This document shows, one piece after another, positions 1 through 7,070 of a DNA stretch of 33,316 bases (position 1 is its first letter; every line of letters starts with the position of its first letter). The stretch comes from Gammaproteobacteria bacterium (GTDB lineage Bacteria; Pseudomonadota; Gammaproteobacteria; Poriferisulfidales; Poriferisulfidaceae). Location of the stretch: contig JAPONY010000093.1 in NCBI GenBank assembly GCA_026713705.1, positions 1 through 33,316 on the forward strand. Direction: 5' to 3'. Under the pieces are notes generated by a model that saw only the letters and a program-made list of their open reading frames with translations, did not search any database and was not told where the DNA came from. A program made the translations under genes and the position numbers.

Positions 1-187
1 ACTTTGCTACAGATTTTTTCGGTCACGTTGTTTGAAAAGATCGTTTTGAATCAAGACTTTCTGAAACCCGAATACACTTGTCACCGGAACCGCCACGCTA
101 ACCAATTGAATCTATTTGATTATTTGACCGGACACTAGTGATTGTACGAGGGAACGCCGAATTGGCACAAGGAACAAAATGTACTCA
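1..187. other. Non-coding tail beyond maf, nothing recognised
   Basis: This AT-rich stretch follows the maf stop codon and runs to the window edge. I see no ORF of useful length, no RNA gene and no hairpin with a U-tract that would mark a clear terminator. The only symmetric element is the short palindrome CACTAGTG near position 132, which is too short to interpret. The recJ-nadD-rsfS-maf transcript probably ends in or just beyond this stretch. Confidence 0.4.
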
Positions 188-775
188 CTATGGCGATGTT
201 TCCTCAAAATCTGGAAGAATGCCGAATTCGGACAACACCACACAGGTTTCGTTCAGAGGCAGCCCGACCACATTGGTGTAACTGCCTCGAATCTCCCGCA
301 CCTGGCTCCCCGCCCGACCTTGGATTGCGTAACCCCCTGCCTTGTCTTTCGGTTCCCCGCTCATCCAATACGCTTCAATCCATGCCGACGACAAATCCCC
401 AAACACAACCGTCGTCACGCAATGAAAAATCTTCTCCCGATCTTCCGACATTACGCAAACACCGCTGACCACATCGTGGGAAGCACCACTGAATTCTTTC
501 ATCATCGCCACGTAATCCTCGTGACCCCTAGGTTTGCCTCGAGGCTCGCCCCGGCACAAAACCACGGTATCCGCCGCTAGCACTACGGTTTCTGGATGCT
601 CTCGCAGGCAAGCCGCAGCCTTGTCATGCGCCAGCCGCCTTGCCAACGCAATGCCTTCTTCCCCCGAGCGAGGCGATTCGTCTATCGAAACCGGATGTGG
701 TTCAAAATCCAGCCCGACCACGCGAAGCAGTTCGGCCCGCCTCGGCGAAGCCGAAGCCAAGATCAGACGGTTCAT
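188..775 (-). CDS. maf: Maf family nucleoside triphosphate pyrophosphatase (YhdE-like, dTTP/UTP)
   Basis: Maf proteins are cytoplasmic pyrophosphatases that hydrolyse non-canonical or excess nucleoside triphosphates to the monophosphates. The 195-residue product has the family signature SASPRR at residues 8-13, an acidic AADTVV segment with Asp69, and GGYAIQG at 147-153 followed by YTNVVGLPL. These last features fit the YhdE (dTTP/UTP) subgroup better than the YceF (7-methyl-GTP) subgroup. The subgroup call is inferred from motifs. The start codon overlaps the rsfS stop as ATGA, so translation is probably coupled. It is the last gene of the recJ-nadD-rsfS-maf run. Length is normal for the family. 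Confidence 0.93.
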   Translation of the reverse strand: MNRLILASASPRRAELLRVVGLDFEPHPVSIDESPRSGEEGIALARRLAHDKAAACLREHPETVVLAADTVVLCRGEPRGKPRGHEDYVAMMKEFSGASHDVVSGVCVMSEDREKIFHCVTTVVFGDLSSAWIEAYWMSGEPKDKAGGYAIQGRAGSQVREIRGSYTNVVGLPLNETCVVLSEFGILPDFEETSP

Positions 776-1143
776 TGGCCAACGCTGGCGCGTACTTCAG
801 CGGATGGAACCGACCAAAGCTTCTCCAAAGCGTACAGTTGGCGGGTTTCCGGCAGCATGACATGCACCACGACGTCCCCCGCGTCCAGCAACACCCAGTC
901 GCGACTGCACTCTTCAGACACCCTGCCCATGCGGGCATCGCGCACCCTCTCCACCACCCGATCCGCAATGCTGCGCACATGCCGATCCGAACGTCCACTT
1001 GCGACAACCATATAGATGGCGATCGTCGTTTTGTCCCGAACATCCAACACGACCGTTTCTTCGGCCTTCATGTCGTCCAACGCGTCGACCACCAGTTGCC
1101 TGAGCGCATCGGCCTCCATACGGGAATCAGTCTCCGGCAGCAT
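772..1143 (-). CDS. rsfS: Ribosomal silencing factor RsfS
   Basis: RsfS binds ribosomal protein L14 on the large subunit and blocks subunit joining under nutrient limitation. The core aligns well with E. coli RsfS: an ALRQLVVDALDD helix, VLDVRDKTTIAIYMVVASG, SDRHVRSIAD, and the conserved DAGDVVVHVM followed by YALEKLWS. The ORF track begins at 1206, well inside nadD, which would add residues unlike the family. I placed the start at the ATG at 1143, five bases after the nadD stop, giving 123 aa. The ATG at 1119 gives 115 aa and aligns even more closely with E. coli, so the start is uncertain. Association with nadD is common in bacteria. Confidence 0.92.
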   Translation of the reverse strand: MLPETDSRMEADALRQLVVDALDDMKAEETVVLDVRDKTTIAIYMVVASGRSDRHVRSIADRVVERVRDARMGRVSEECSRDWVLLDAGDVVVHVMLPETRQLYALEKLWSVPSAEVRASVGQ

Positions 1144-1148
1144 CCTGC

Positions 1149-1766
1149 TCAATCGAGGTACAGACGATTGCGGCGAATATAGGCCCACACGGAGCCTGGG
1201 ACACAATAACGCGGTGACGTTCCGGCACGGATGAGGTCGCGAACCTGAGTAGACGAGAAATCGTACAAAGTCCCTTGATGAAGGTAAATCCTACCATAGG
1301 GCAATTGCTCCAGGGCCTCGGGGTCCGAGGTGCAACGCGAAGCCCACGAATCCGGCAGCGACGCCCCCAATTCATCTCCCGATCGTGCGATGGCCGCCAC
1401 ATGACACAATTGAATCAATTCCTCCGCCCGGTGCCAGGACGGCAGCCCCTCCAGTGCGTCTGCCCCGACCAGCAGGCACAGGGGAGCCGGATCCTCATCT
1501 TTCAAGGAACGCAGCGTTTCGTAAGTGTAGGAGGGATCCGAGCTCTTGAGCTCCCGATCATCTGCCACCAGTTTCACGCCGTCCGCCACCAACCGCACCA
1601 TGTTCCAGCGATGCTCCGCAGAGGCGTGCGGCACGGCGCGGTGCACCGGGCGGCCGCATGGAACCAAGCGGACCTCCGTCAGGCCCAGAATCGGCATCAA
1701 TTCCAGCGCAGGCCGGTAGTGCCCGAAATGGATAGGATCGAACAGTCCGCCGAGAATGCCGCGCAT
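1149..1766 (-). CDS. nadD: Nicotinate-nucleotide adenylyltransferase NadD
   Basis: NadD transfers AMP from ATP to nicotinate mononucleotide, producing deamido-NAD in NAD biosynthesis. The product has the nucleotidyltransferase motif GGLFDPIHFGH with the HxGH signature at residues 13-16, and the C-terminal SSTQVR motif near residues 171-176, matching the ISSTxIR element of the family. The track begins at a TTG at 1784 that overlaps recJ by 14 bases. The ATG at 1766 lies four bases after the recJ stop, and the resulting 205 residues begin MRGILGGLFDP like E. coli NadD, so I prefer it. No strong Shine-Dalgarno is visible at either start. Confidence 0.95.
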   Translation of the reverse strand: MRGILGGLFDPIHFGHYRPALELMPILGLTEVRLVPCGRPVHRAVPHASAEHRWNMVRLVADGVKLVADDRELKSSDPSYTYETLRSLKDEDPAPLCLLVGADALEGLPSWHRAEELIQLCHVAAIARSGDELGASLPDSWASRCTSDPEALEQLPYGRIYLHQGTLYDFSSTQVRDLIRAGTSPRYCVPGSVWAYIRRNRLYLD

Positions 1767-1770
1767 CGGA

Positions 1771-3510
1771 TCAGAGCGACTCAATGTGCTGGATATTCAG
1801 CATGCACGACCGATGCCCTTGATATTCGTCCACACTCAGCTCGTACACCAACCTGAATCGGGAACTTTCCGGGTCCCAGTCGAAGCGATCGTGAGAAAAC
1901 GCCATTGCCTTGATGCGGCACTCCGGATGACCAACCGGATTGAGATGGAACCGGGTGTGTGCGCCTTTGAAGGTCTTTCTTTCCTGAATCTCGAATTCGC
2001 CTTCGAACAGCGGCGGCAGGAAATCCCGACCCCAAGGGTGGCCCCGTACGGCGAATTCCGCATTTTCCAGCGTCAATTCTTTGCTGGCCAATTCACCGTC
2101 TGTTTCGATGGTCTGGCTCGGGCGGCTGCCGCCCAACGCCTTCGAGACCGCCTCTTCGAGCAGCCCCTGAAACCTCTCCAGCCCGTCTTCCTGAAGAGTC
2201 AGCCCGACGGCCATCGCGTGACCCCCGTAGCGTTGCATGAGCCCCGGTTCCGCCTGTTCGACATCGACCAGCGCATCCCTGAGGTTCAGCCCCTGAACCG
2301 AACGCCCTGACCCTTTAAGAAGATTGTCCTGGCTTCGGGCAAAGACAATGGTCGGCAAGCCGACCTTCTCTTTGATTTGTGACGCAATAATCCCGACTAC
2401 ACCTTCATGCCAATTGGACCGATACAGGCACAGGCTCATAGTTTTTTCGGCATCAAGGGACAGTTGCTCGACCTCGCGCAATGCTTCCGTATGCATCGAC
2501 CCTTGCTCGTCGCGCCGCCGGGTATTGATTTGATCCAATTGCTGGGCAAGATCGTGCGCTTCTACACGTCCTTCCGTGAGGAGGCACCGGATTCCAATCG
2601 CGATGTCTTCCATTCTCCCGGCCGCATTGATCCGCGGCGCCACAGCGAAGGCCAGATCCGTGCTGCCGACCTGCCGTGGGTCTCGCTTGCCGCAGCGAAG
2701 GAGCGAAATAATGCCGGGGGCGCCCCGGCCCTGCCGAATGCACCGTAGCCCGTGCTCCACCAGAATCCGGTTATTCTGATCCAGCGGCACCACGTCGGCG
2801 ATCGTGCCCAGCGCCACCAGGTCCAGAAACTGGGCCATGTTCGGCATCTCGATGCCATGCCGGGCAAACCATCCTTCCCCTTCCAAATGCTGGCGCAAGG
2901 CCAGCATTACGTAGAACATCACTCCAACACCAGCGAGCGCCGTGCTTGCGAAACTGTCGGGCGGGCTATTCGGATTGACGATGCAGTCGGCCTCCGGCAA
3001 CTCGTCTCCCGGCAAGTGGTGATCGGTGATCAGCACCCGGATGCCGCGCTTGCGAGCCTCCGCAACCGCCGCCTGGCTCGACATCCCGTTGTCGACCGTG
3101 ACGATCAAGGCGGGGCTTCGCTGCTCGACTTCCTCCATCAGCTCCGGGCAAAATCCGTAGCCATGCCGGAAGCGATCCGGCACCAGATAATCCACATGCT
3201 CGTAGCCCATCGCATGCAAACTGCGTATCGCGACGGCCACGCCCGTTGCGCCATCCGCATCGTAATCCCCCACCAGAAGGATTCGCCCGTCCTCGCGCAT
3301 CACGGAATACAGCAATTCTGCCGCCTGGATGCAGACCGGAAATTCATTGACCGGATGCAATTGCCGCAATGACAGTTCGAGTTCGCTTGGATCAGTGATC
3401 CCACGTTGAGCAAACACCCGCCGTTGCAATGGCGGTAAAACCTGAAGCGCATCCAGCGCTTCCGGAGAAGCGCTCCTGCGGATGATCTTGGGCTGAGGCT
3501 TAGTGTTCAA
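1771..3510 (-). CDS. recJ: Single-stranded-DNA-specific 5'-3' exonuclease RecJ
   Basis: RecJ degrades single-stranded DNA 5' to 3' in RecF-pathway recombination, mismatch repair and base excision repair. The 579-residue product has the DHH-family metal motifs in order: DYDADG at residues 82-87, VDNG at 139-142, DHH at 163-165 and a downstream NAAGRM. A DHHA1/OB-like C-terminal half follows. The length is typical. The annotated start is a TTG with no visible Shine-Dalgarno. An in-frame stop lies about 30 bases upstream, and the only other initiator-like codon between is an ATT preceded by AGGA at about 10 bases. The gene heads the leftward run recJ-nadD-rsfS-maf. Confidence 0.96.
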   Translation of the reverse strand: MNTKPQPKIIRRSASPEALDALQVLPPLQRRVFAQRGITDPSELELSLRQLHPVNEFPVCIQAAELLYSVMREDGRILLVGDYDADGATGVAVAIRSLHAMGYEHVDYLVPDRFRHGYGFCPELMEEVEQRSPALIVTVDNGMSSQAAVAEARKRGIRVLITDHHLPGDELPEADCIVNPNSPPDSFASTALAGVGVMFYVMLALRQHLEGEGWFARHGIEMPNMAQFLDLVALGTIADVVPLDQNNRILVEHGLRCIRQGRGAPGIISLLRCGKRDPRQVGSTDLAFAVAPRINAAGRMEDIAIGIRCLLTEGRVEAHDLAQQLDQINTRRRDEQGSMHTEALREVEQLSLDAEKTMSLCLYRSNWHEGVVGIIASQIKEKVGLPTIVFARSQDNLLKGSGRSVQGLNLRDALVDVEQAEPGLMQRYGGHAMAVGLTLQEDGLERFQGLLEEAVSKALGGSRPSQTIETDGELASKELTLENAEFAVRGHPWGRDFLPPLFEGEFEIQERKTFKGAHTRFHLNPVGHPECRIKAMAFSHDRFDWDPESSRFRLVYELSVDEYQGHRSCMLNIQHIESL

Positions 3511-3649
3511 AAACGATGCGGTCCGAATGCGCGACTTGTCCTAGAATTTTGAAAGAGCAGATCACCTGATAGAAATTTTACAGGACTGCCTCTAACCGTG
3601 CCTTAAATTTTTTTGCTCTGAATTTTCGCTATGCGGCAGTTGCGTCGCC
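3511..3649. other. recJ upstream region, no gene
   Basis: This 139-base AT-rich stretch separates higA from recJ, both leftward. It probably holds the recJ promoter and the end of the higBA transcript. A TAAAAT hexamer on the minus strand could be a -10 box, but no matching -35 sits at the right distance, so I make no promoter call. Runs of A and T occur near 3607-3617 without a clear preceding hairpin. Confidence 0.3.
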
Positions 3650-3937
3650 CTAAGCGGCAGCAACTCGCTCAACTTTGATTCTATGCTCTAGGTCGCGCGA
3701 CTGGGCAAGGTCAAAAGCCAACTGCATTCCAAGCCACGTTTCAGGGGTTGAACCAAACGCCTTCGATAGCCGGTAAGCCATTTCAATCGAAACAGATGCC
3801 TTTTCATTGACCAGATTGGAGAGTGTCTGGCGCCCGACTCCGAGCCTATTGGCTCCCTCGGTCACCGACAGACCCAACGGCTTCAGGCACTCTTCGCGCA
3901 CGATGACGCCAGGGTGCACAGGGTTCTTCATTGCCAT
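3650..3937 (-). CDS. higA: HigA-family antitoxin (XRE helix-turn-helix)
   Basis: HigA antitoxins neutralise the HigB endoribonuclease and repress their own operon. The 95-residue product starts MAMKNPVHPGVIVREECLKPLG, the usual HigA opening, followed by an XRE-type helix-turn-helix (roughly residues 23-60: LSVTEGANRLGV, then RQTLSNLVNEK) and FGSTPETWLGMQ, which is diagnostic of the VapI/HigA family. An AGGAGGT Shine-Dalgarno overlaps the higB stop and lies six bases before the ATG, so translation should be efficient and coupled. The toxin-first order is characteristic of higBA. Base composition is lower in GC than the neighbouring recJ and H4MPT genes, consistent with acquisition. Confidence 0.93.
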   Translation of the reverse strand: MAMKNPVHPGVIVREECLKPLGLSVTEGANRLGVGRQTLSNLVNEKASVSIEMAYRLSKAFGSTPETWLGMQLAFDLAQSRDLEHRIKVERVAAA

Positions 3938-3948
3938 TTCAACACCTC

Positions 3949-4227
3949 CTAATGGTAGTCAAGATAGTCGACATCCAAAGCATGTCCTTCCTCGAATCGA
4001 AATACAACTCGCCAATTGGCCGAGACAGAAACCGAATAATAACCTTTCATGCGACCCTTTAGTGGATGTAATCGAAAGCCTGGGATATCCATTCCTGTGG
4101 GGCTGAGGCTCTGATCCAATACGGTTAGGATTCGCATAATTTTCGTAACGTGACTTTGTGCCACCTTGGAGGAATGTCCTCGTTCATAGATCTCTTTCAG
4201 GCCGCGATGCCGAAACGTCTTGATCAT
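3949..4227 (-). CDS. higB: HigB-family toxin (RelE-fold mRNA interferase)
   Basis: HigB toxins are ribosome-dependent mRNA endonucleases of the RelE superfamily. The 92-residue product begins MIKTFRHRGLKEIYE and contains LHPLKGRMKGYYSVSVSANWRVVFRF and a C-terminal DVDYLDYH, the typical HigB pattern in which basic and aromatic residues near the C-terminus form the active site. The length is complete and no frameshift is seen, so it is probably functional. It is followed 11 bases later by higA. The promoter immediately upstream carries an operator-like dyad. The intergenic space is shared with the divergent H4MPT operon. Confidence 0.93.
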   Translation of the reverse strand: MIKTFRHRGLKEIYERGHSSKVAQSHVTKIMRILTVLDQSLSPTGMDIPGFRLHPLKGRMKGYYSVSVSANWRVVFRFEEGHALDVDYLDYH

Positions 4228-4233
4228 TTGCTT

Positions 4234-4262
4234 ATTGTATGGTGTCTATCGACAGTAGTCAA
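4234..4262 (-). promoter_or_regulatory. Predicted sigma70-type promoter of higBA
   Basis: On the minus strand TTGACT is followed after exactly 17 bases by TACAAT, which lies seven bases before the higB ATG. Both hexamers are one base from consensus and the spacing is optimal. The short leader leaves little room for a Shine-Dalgarno, so higB may be translated from a near-leaderless message. The assignment is by sequence match only. Confidence 0.6.
4235..4262. promoter_or_regulatory. Operator-like dyad within the higBA promoter
   Basis: An imperfect inverted repeat spans the promoter. On the plus strand it reads TTG, T, TGTC, then TATC as the centre, then GACA, A, CAA at symmetric positions, with 8 of 12 positions paired. 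The inner TGTC/GACA arms lie between the -35 and -10 boxes and the outer arms cover the boxes. This geometry suits an autorepressing HigA dimer. The binding itself is inferred. Confidence 0.45.
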
Positions 4263-4312
4263 TGTCAGTTCGAATGGGTCTCCTTGCTAAAATTAGGTTC
4301 AGGCTCGTATTC

Positions 4313-5728
4313 ATGACCGAAAAAATCCTGTTTCTGACTGGGAAGCTTGCCGAGCGGAGCCTGCATCGCGTGCTGGAATCCATGCAGCCGACGGATTTCG
4401 ACTACGAGGTCCGCCAAGTCGGCGCAAGCGTTGCCGCGCTGATGACCTCGAAACTGATCCAGAAACGGCTTGAACTCCCGTCGGGAATCGACCGCATTCT
4501 CCTGCCTGGCCGGGTTCGCGGAGACCTAAAGCCACTGGAGGTGCAATTCGGAGTGCCGGTCGAGCGCGGCCCCGATGAACTCAAGGATCTCCCTACTTAT
4601 TTTGGCCGGGCTGCGATGGCCGAAGACCTGACTCGCTACGATGTCCGAATCTTCGCCGAAATCACCGAAGCGCCCAATCTCAGCCTGGATGCCATCCTGG
4701 CCGAAGCCCGCCGCTATCAGAAAGATGGCGCCGACATTATCGATGTCGGCTGCCTGCCAGGAGTGGAGTTCCCGCATCTGGTCGAAACCGTGCAGATGCT
4801 GAAACAGGAAGACTTCGTGGTGAGCGTCGATTCGCTGGAAACACAGGATCTGATCGCTGGGGGACAGGCGGGAGCAGATTTCCTCCTGAGCTTGAGATCG
4901 GACACTCTATGGGTTGCCGACGAGGTTGATTCCATCCCTGTGCTCATCGCCGACAACAACACGGATCTCGACTCCCTGTACGCCTGCATCGAACACTGTC
5001 TGGAGAAAGACCAGCCGTTTCTCGCCGACCCCATTCTCGATCCCATCCATTTCGGCTGCGCCGACTCGATTGCTCGCTATGTCGAGCTTCGACGCCGTTA
5101 TCCGGACATCCAGATCATGATGGGCATCGGCAACCTGACCGAACTGACCCATGCAGATACGGCCGGCATGAATGCCCTGCTGTTCGGCTTGATCTCCGAG
5201 CTGAACATTCAGTACGCGCTGACCACCCAAGTCAGCGAGCACTGCCGGGCTTCGCTGCGCGAAGCCGACCGCGCCCGTAGAATCATGCGGGCCGCGGCCG
5301 CGCACGGGATTCCTCCGAAAGGCATTGACGACCAGTTGATGATGTTGCACGAACGGCACCCTTTCCCGTACAGCCCGGAAGAAATCGCCGAATTCGCAGC
5401 CCAAGTAAAAGACCCCAATTTCAGGATTCGGGTCGCCGAAGACGGCGTTCACCTGTACAATCGGGACGGCGAATTGATTCATACGGACCCGCTCGACTTC
5501 TACCCGGACCTGGATCTGGACGACGACCCCGGGCACTTGTTCTATTTAGGCATCGAACTGACACGAGCCCAGATCGCATGGCAGCTTGGCAAGCGTTATG
5601 AGCAGGACGAGGAATTCCTGTGGGGCTGTGCCGTGACGGAATCCGCCAAGGACCTGTCGGCTTTCAGGGAAGTCGGCCCTACCCGCCAGAAACACAAGGA
5701 CAAGATCAAGCACAGGAAGTCATCCTAA
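4313..5728 (+). CDS. Dihydropteroate-synthase-related protein of H4MPT biosynthesis (DUF6513)
   Basis: This matches the dihydropteroate-synthase-related family found in methanogens and H4MPT-using methylotrophs, thought to act in assembling the pterin-arylamine part of H4MPT; the exact reaction is not settled. The N-terminal 130 or so residues (TEKILFLTGKLAERSL onwards) correspond to DUF6513. A TIM-barrel pterin-binding domain follows, with GADIIDVGCLPG, VVSVDS, FLADPILDPIHFG and MMGIGNLTELTHADTAGMN. The tail, with HLFYLGIELTRAQ, resembles a DUF4346-type domain. The track begins at 4262, inside the higBA promoter. I prefer the ATG at 4313, giving 471 aa and a family-like MTEKILFLTG opening, although its Shine-Dalgarno is weak. 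It is the first gene of a three-gene operon and its stop overlaps the next start (TAATG). Confidence 0.88.
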   Translation: MTEKILFLTGKLAERSLHRVLESMQPTDFDYEVRQVGASVAALMTSKLIQKRLELPSGIDRILLPGRVRGDLKPLEVQFGVPVERGPDELKDLPTYFGRAAMAEDLTRYDVRIFAEITEAPNLSLDAILAEARRYQKDGADIIDVGCLPGVEFPHLVETVQMLKQEDFVVSVDSLETQDLIAGGQAGADFLLSLRSDTLWVADEVDSIPVLIADNNTDLDSLYACIEHCLEKDQPFLADPILDPIHFGCADSIARYVELRRRYPDIQIMMGIGNLTELTHADTAGMNALLFGLISELNIQYALTTQVSEHCRASLREADRARRIMRAAAAHGIPPKGIDDQLMMLHERHPFPYSPEEIAEFAAQVKDPNFRIRVAEDGVHLYNRDGELIHTDPLDFYPDLDLDDDPGHLFYLGIELTRAQIAWQLGKRYEQDEEFLWGCAVTESAKDLSAFREVGPTRQKHKDKIKHRKSS

Positions 5729-6303
5729 TGCCGAAAATCCTGGAAAGCATCGTGACGACGCGCGGTGCCGACGATCAGACGCACATCGCTCCGATGGGCG
5801 TGCATTGCCTTGATCGAAGATTGTTGCTCAAGCCGTTTCGGCCTTCGCAGACCTTGGAAAACCTCCAGCGGGAAGGTTGCGCCGTCGTGAATCGCCCGGA
5901 CGATATCCGCGTCTACGCCGGGTGCCTGACCGGACGCTACGAGTGGCCCCTGACCAGCGCCGAAATCGTACCCTGCCAGCGACTGGAGAATTGCCTGTCA
6001 CATGCGGAAGTGGAAGTAGAAAGTTTCGACGACGATCCCATCCGCCCGACCTTTACCTGCAAGATCGTGCATGAGACGGTTCATGCTCCGTTCCAAGGCT
6101 ATAACCGGGCGCAAGCAGCTGTCATTGAACTGGCCATCCTGGTCAGCCGGCTGGGCCGGCTGCCGGATGAGAAAATCCGCGGCGAAATCGAATATCTCGA
6201 AATCGCAATTGAGAAAACCGCTGGGGAAATCGAACTGGAAGCATGGAATTGGCTTATGGAACGCGTCCACGAGCACTTTGCGCCCAAAGAGGCTGCATCA
6301 TGA
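5728..6303 (+). CDS. DUF447 family protein (flavin-reductase-like fold), H4MPT-associated
   Basis: The 191-residue product matches DUF447, a family shared by methanogens and H4MPT-dependent methylotrophs. Solved family members have an FMN-binding split-barrel fold, but the biochemical function is unknown. Recognisable elements are SIVTTRGADDQTHIAPMGVH at about residues 6-25, LLLKPFRPSQTLENL, and a VNRPDDIRVYAG segment. A C-terminal helical part contains RAQAAVIELAILVSRLGRL. The track begins at 5620 inside the upstream gene. The ATG at 5728 overlaps the preceding stop as TAATG and has AGGA upstream, so it is preferred. The stop overlaps the mfnB start as ATGA. Conserved co-location implies a role in cofactor biosynthesis, which is inference. 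Confidence 0.88.
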   Translation: MPKILESIVTTRGADDQTHIAPMGVHCLDRRLLLKPFRPSQTLENLQREGCAVVNRPDDIRVYAGCLTGRYEWPLTSAEIVPCQRLENCLSHAEVEVESFDDDPIRPTFTCKIVHETVHAPFQGYNRAQAAVIELAILVSRLGRLPDEKIRGEIEYLEIAIEKTAGEIELEAWNWLMERVHEHFAPKEAAS

Positions 6304-7046
6304 CCCGTATCCTTGGAAGTGTGCGCAATCCCCAGGAGGCTGAACTGCTCCTCCAGACCTCGGTCGCAATTCTGGACTTGAAGGATCCTGCCCGAGGAGC
6401 ACTGGGGGCAGCAGACCCTGTGGCGGTCTGCCAAGTCGTCGACCAAGTCCAAGGCCGGCGTCACGTCAGTGCGGCTGCCGGCTCGGCAGATGATGGGGAT
6501 GTACTGGAGCAAGCCCGCCGATTGTCTCTGGAAGGTGTCGATTTCGTCAAGATTGGATTTTCCCGCCCATCCCAGCAGGCCCTGCTGCCTGAATTCCGGG
6601 CAGCCATCACCGCCCCCGTCCAGGCCGTTGCAGTGCTGTTTGCGGACAGCCCGGAAATCGACCCCATGCAGTGGGTCGGTCCAGCCCGCATGGCGGGCTT
6701 TGCCGGTCTGATGCTGGACACCGCCGACAAGCATTCCGGGTCGCTGGATCAGCACATGGATTTGGCACAGGCAGCAGACTGGGTGCGGGCCACCAGGGAG
6801 TCAGGGCTGTTGTGTGGACTGGCCGGCCGCTTGGATGCCGAATCCGCCCGGTATTTTCTATCCGCCCGCCCAGATTACCTAGGTTTTCGAAGCGCCTTGT
6901 GCAACCGTTCCATCAGGACTGGACCCATCTGCCTGGAGACGACCCTCAGGTTACTCGAAACTCTGCGTGAATCCAGTGCCGAATTGCCGGACCTGCCGAC
7001 TATGATCGACATGCGTCCTGCCTTGGCTCCTGACAATGCGCTATAA
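6300..7046 (+). CDS. mfnB: (5-formylfuran-3-yl)methyl phosphate synthase MfnB-like
   Basis: MfnB condenses two molecules of glyceraldehyde 3-phosphate into the furan precursor of methanofuran, the C1 carrier of the formyltransferase/hydrolase complex in methylotrophs and methanogens. The 248-residue product aligns with the archaeal enzyme: DLKDPARGALGA carrying the predicted Schiff-base Lys28, VDFVKIGF, LMLDTADK, CGLAGRL and YLGFRSALC. These are the lysine-bearing and phosphate-binding segments of the barrel. The start at 6300 overlaps the DUF447 stop as ATGA; the track start at 6243 is internal to that gene. It is the last gene of the operon and converges with lnt across 24 bases. The rest of the methanofuran and H4MPT genes must lie outside this window. 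Confidence 0.92.
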   Translation: MTRILGSVRNPQEAELLLQTSVAILDLKDPARGALGAADPVAVCQVVDQVQGRRHVSAAAGSADDGDVLEQARRLSLEGVDFVKIGFSRPSQQALLPEFRAAITAPVQAVAVLFADSPEIDPMQWVGPARMAGFAGLMLDTADKHSGSLDQHMDLAQAADWVRATRESGLLCGLAGRLDAESARYFLSARPDYLGFRSALCNRSIRTGPICLETTLRLLETLRESSAELPDLPTMIDMRPALAPDNAL

Positions 7047-7070
7047 GTTTTCCGACGAGGCCGTTCGATC

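Noticed and set aside
124-145. CACTAGTG palindrome as an attachment or regulatory site
   Set aside because: Eight-base palindromes occur by chance at this scale and there is no supporting repeat or neighbouring integrase.
2752-3372. 206-aa plus-strand ORF opposite recJ
   Set aside because: It lies entirely antisense to a well-supported recJ and its composition is that of a reverse-frame shadow; no domain is recognisable.
4907-5536. 209-aa minus-strand ORF opposite the H4MPT DHPS-like gene
   Set aside because: Antisense shadow of a gene with clear family motifs; no plausible Shine-Dalgarno or domain.
7047-7070. Bidirectional terminator between mfnB and lnt
   Set aside because: CCGA...TCGG arms around the gap can pair only over four plus three bases with internal loops, and neither side has a U-tract in the right place.
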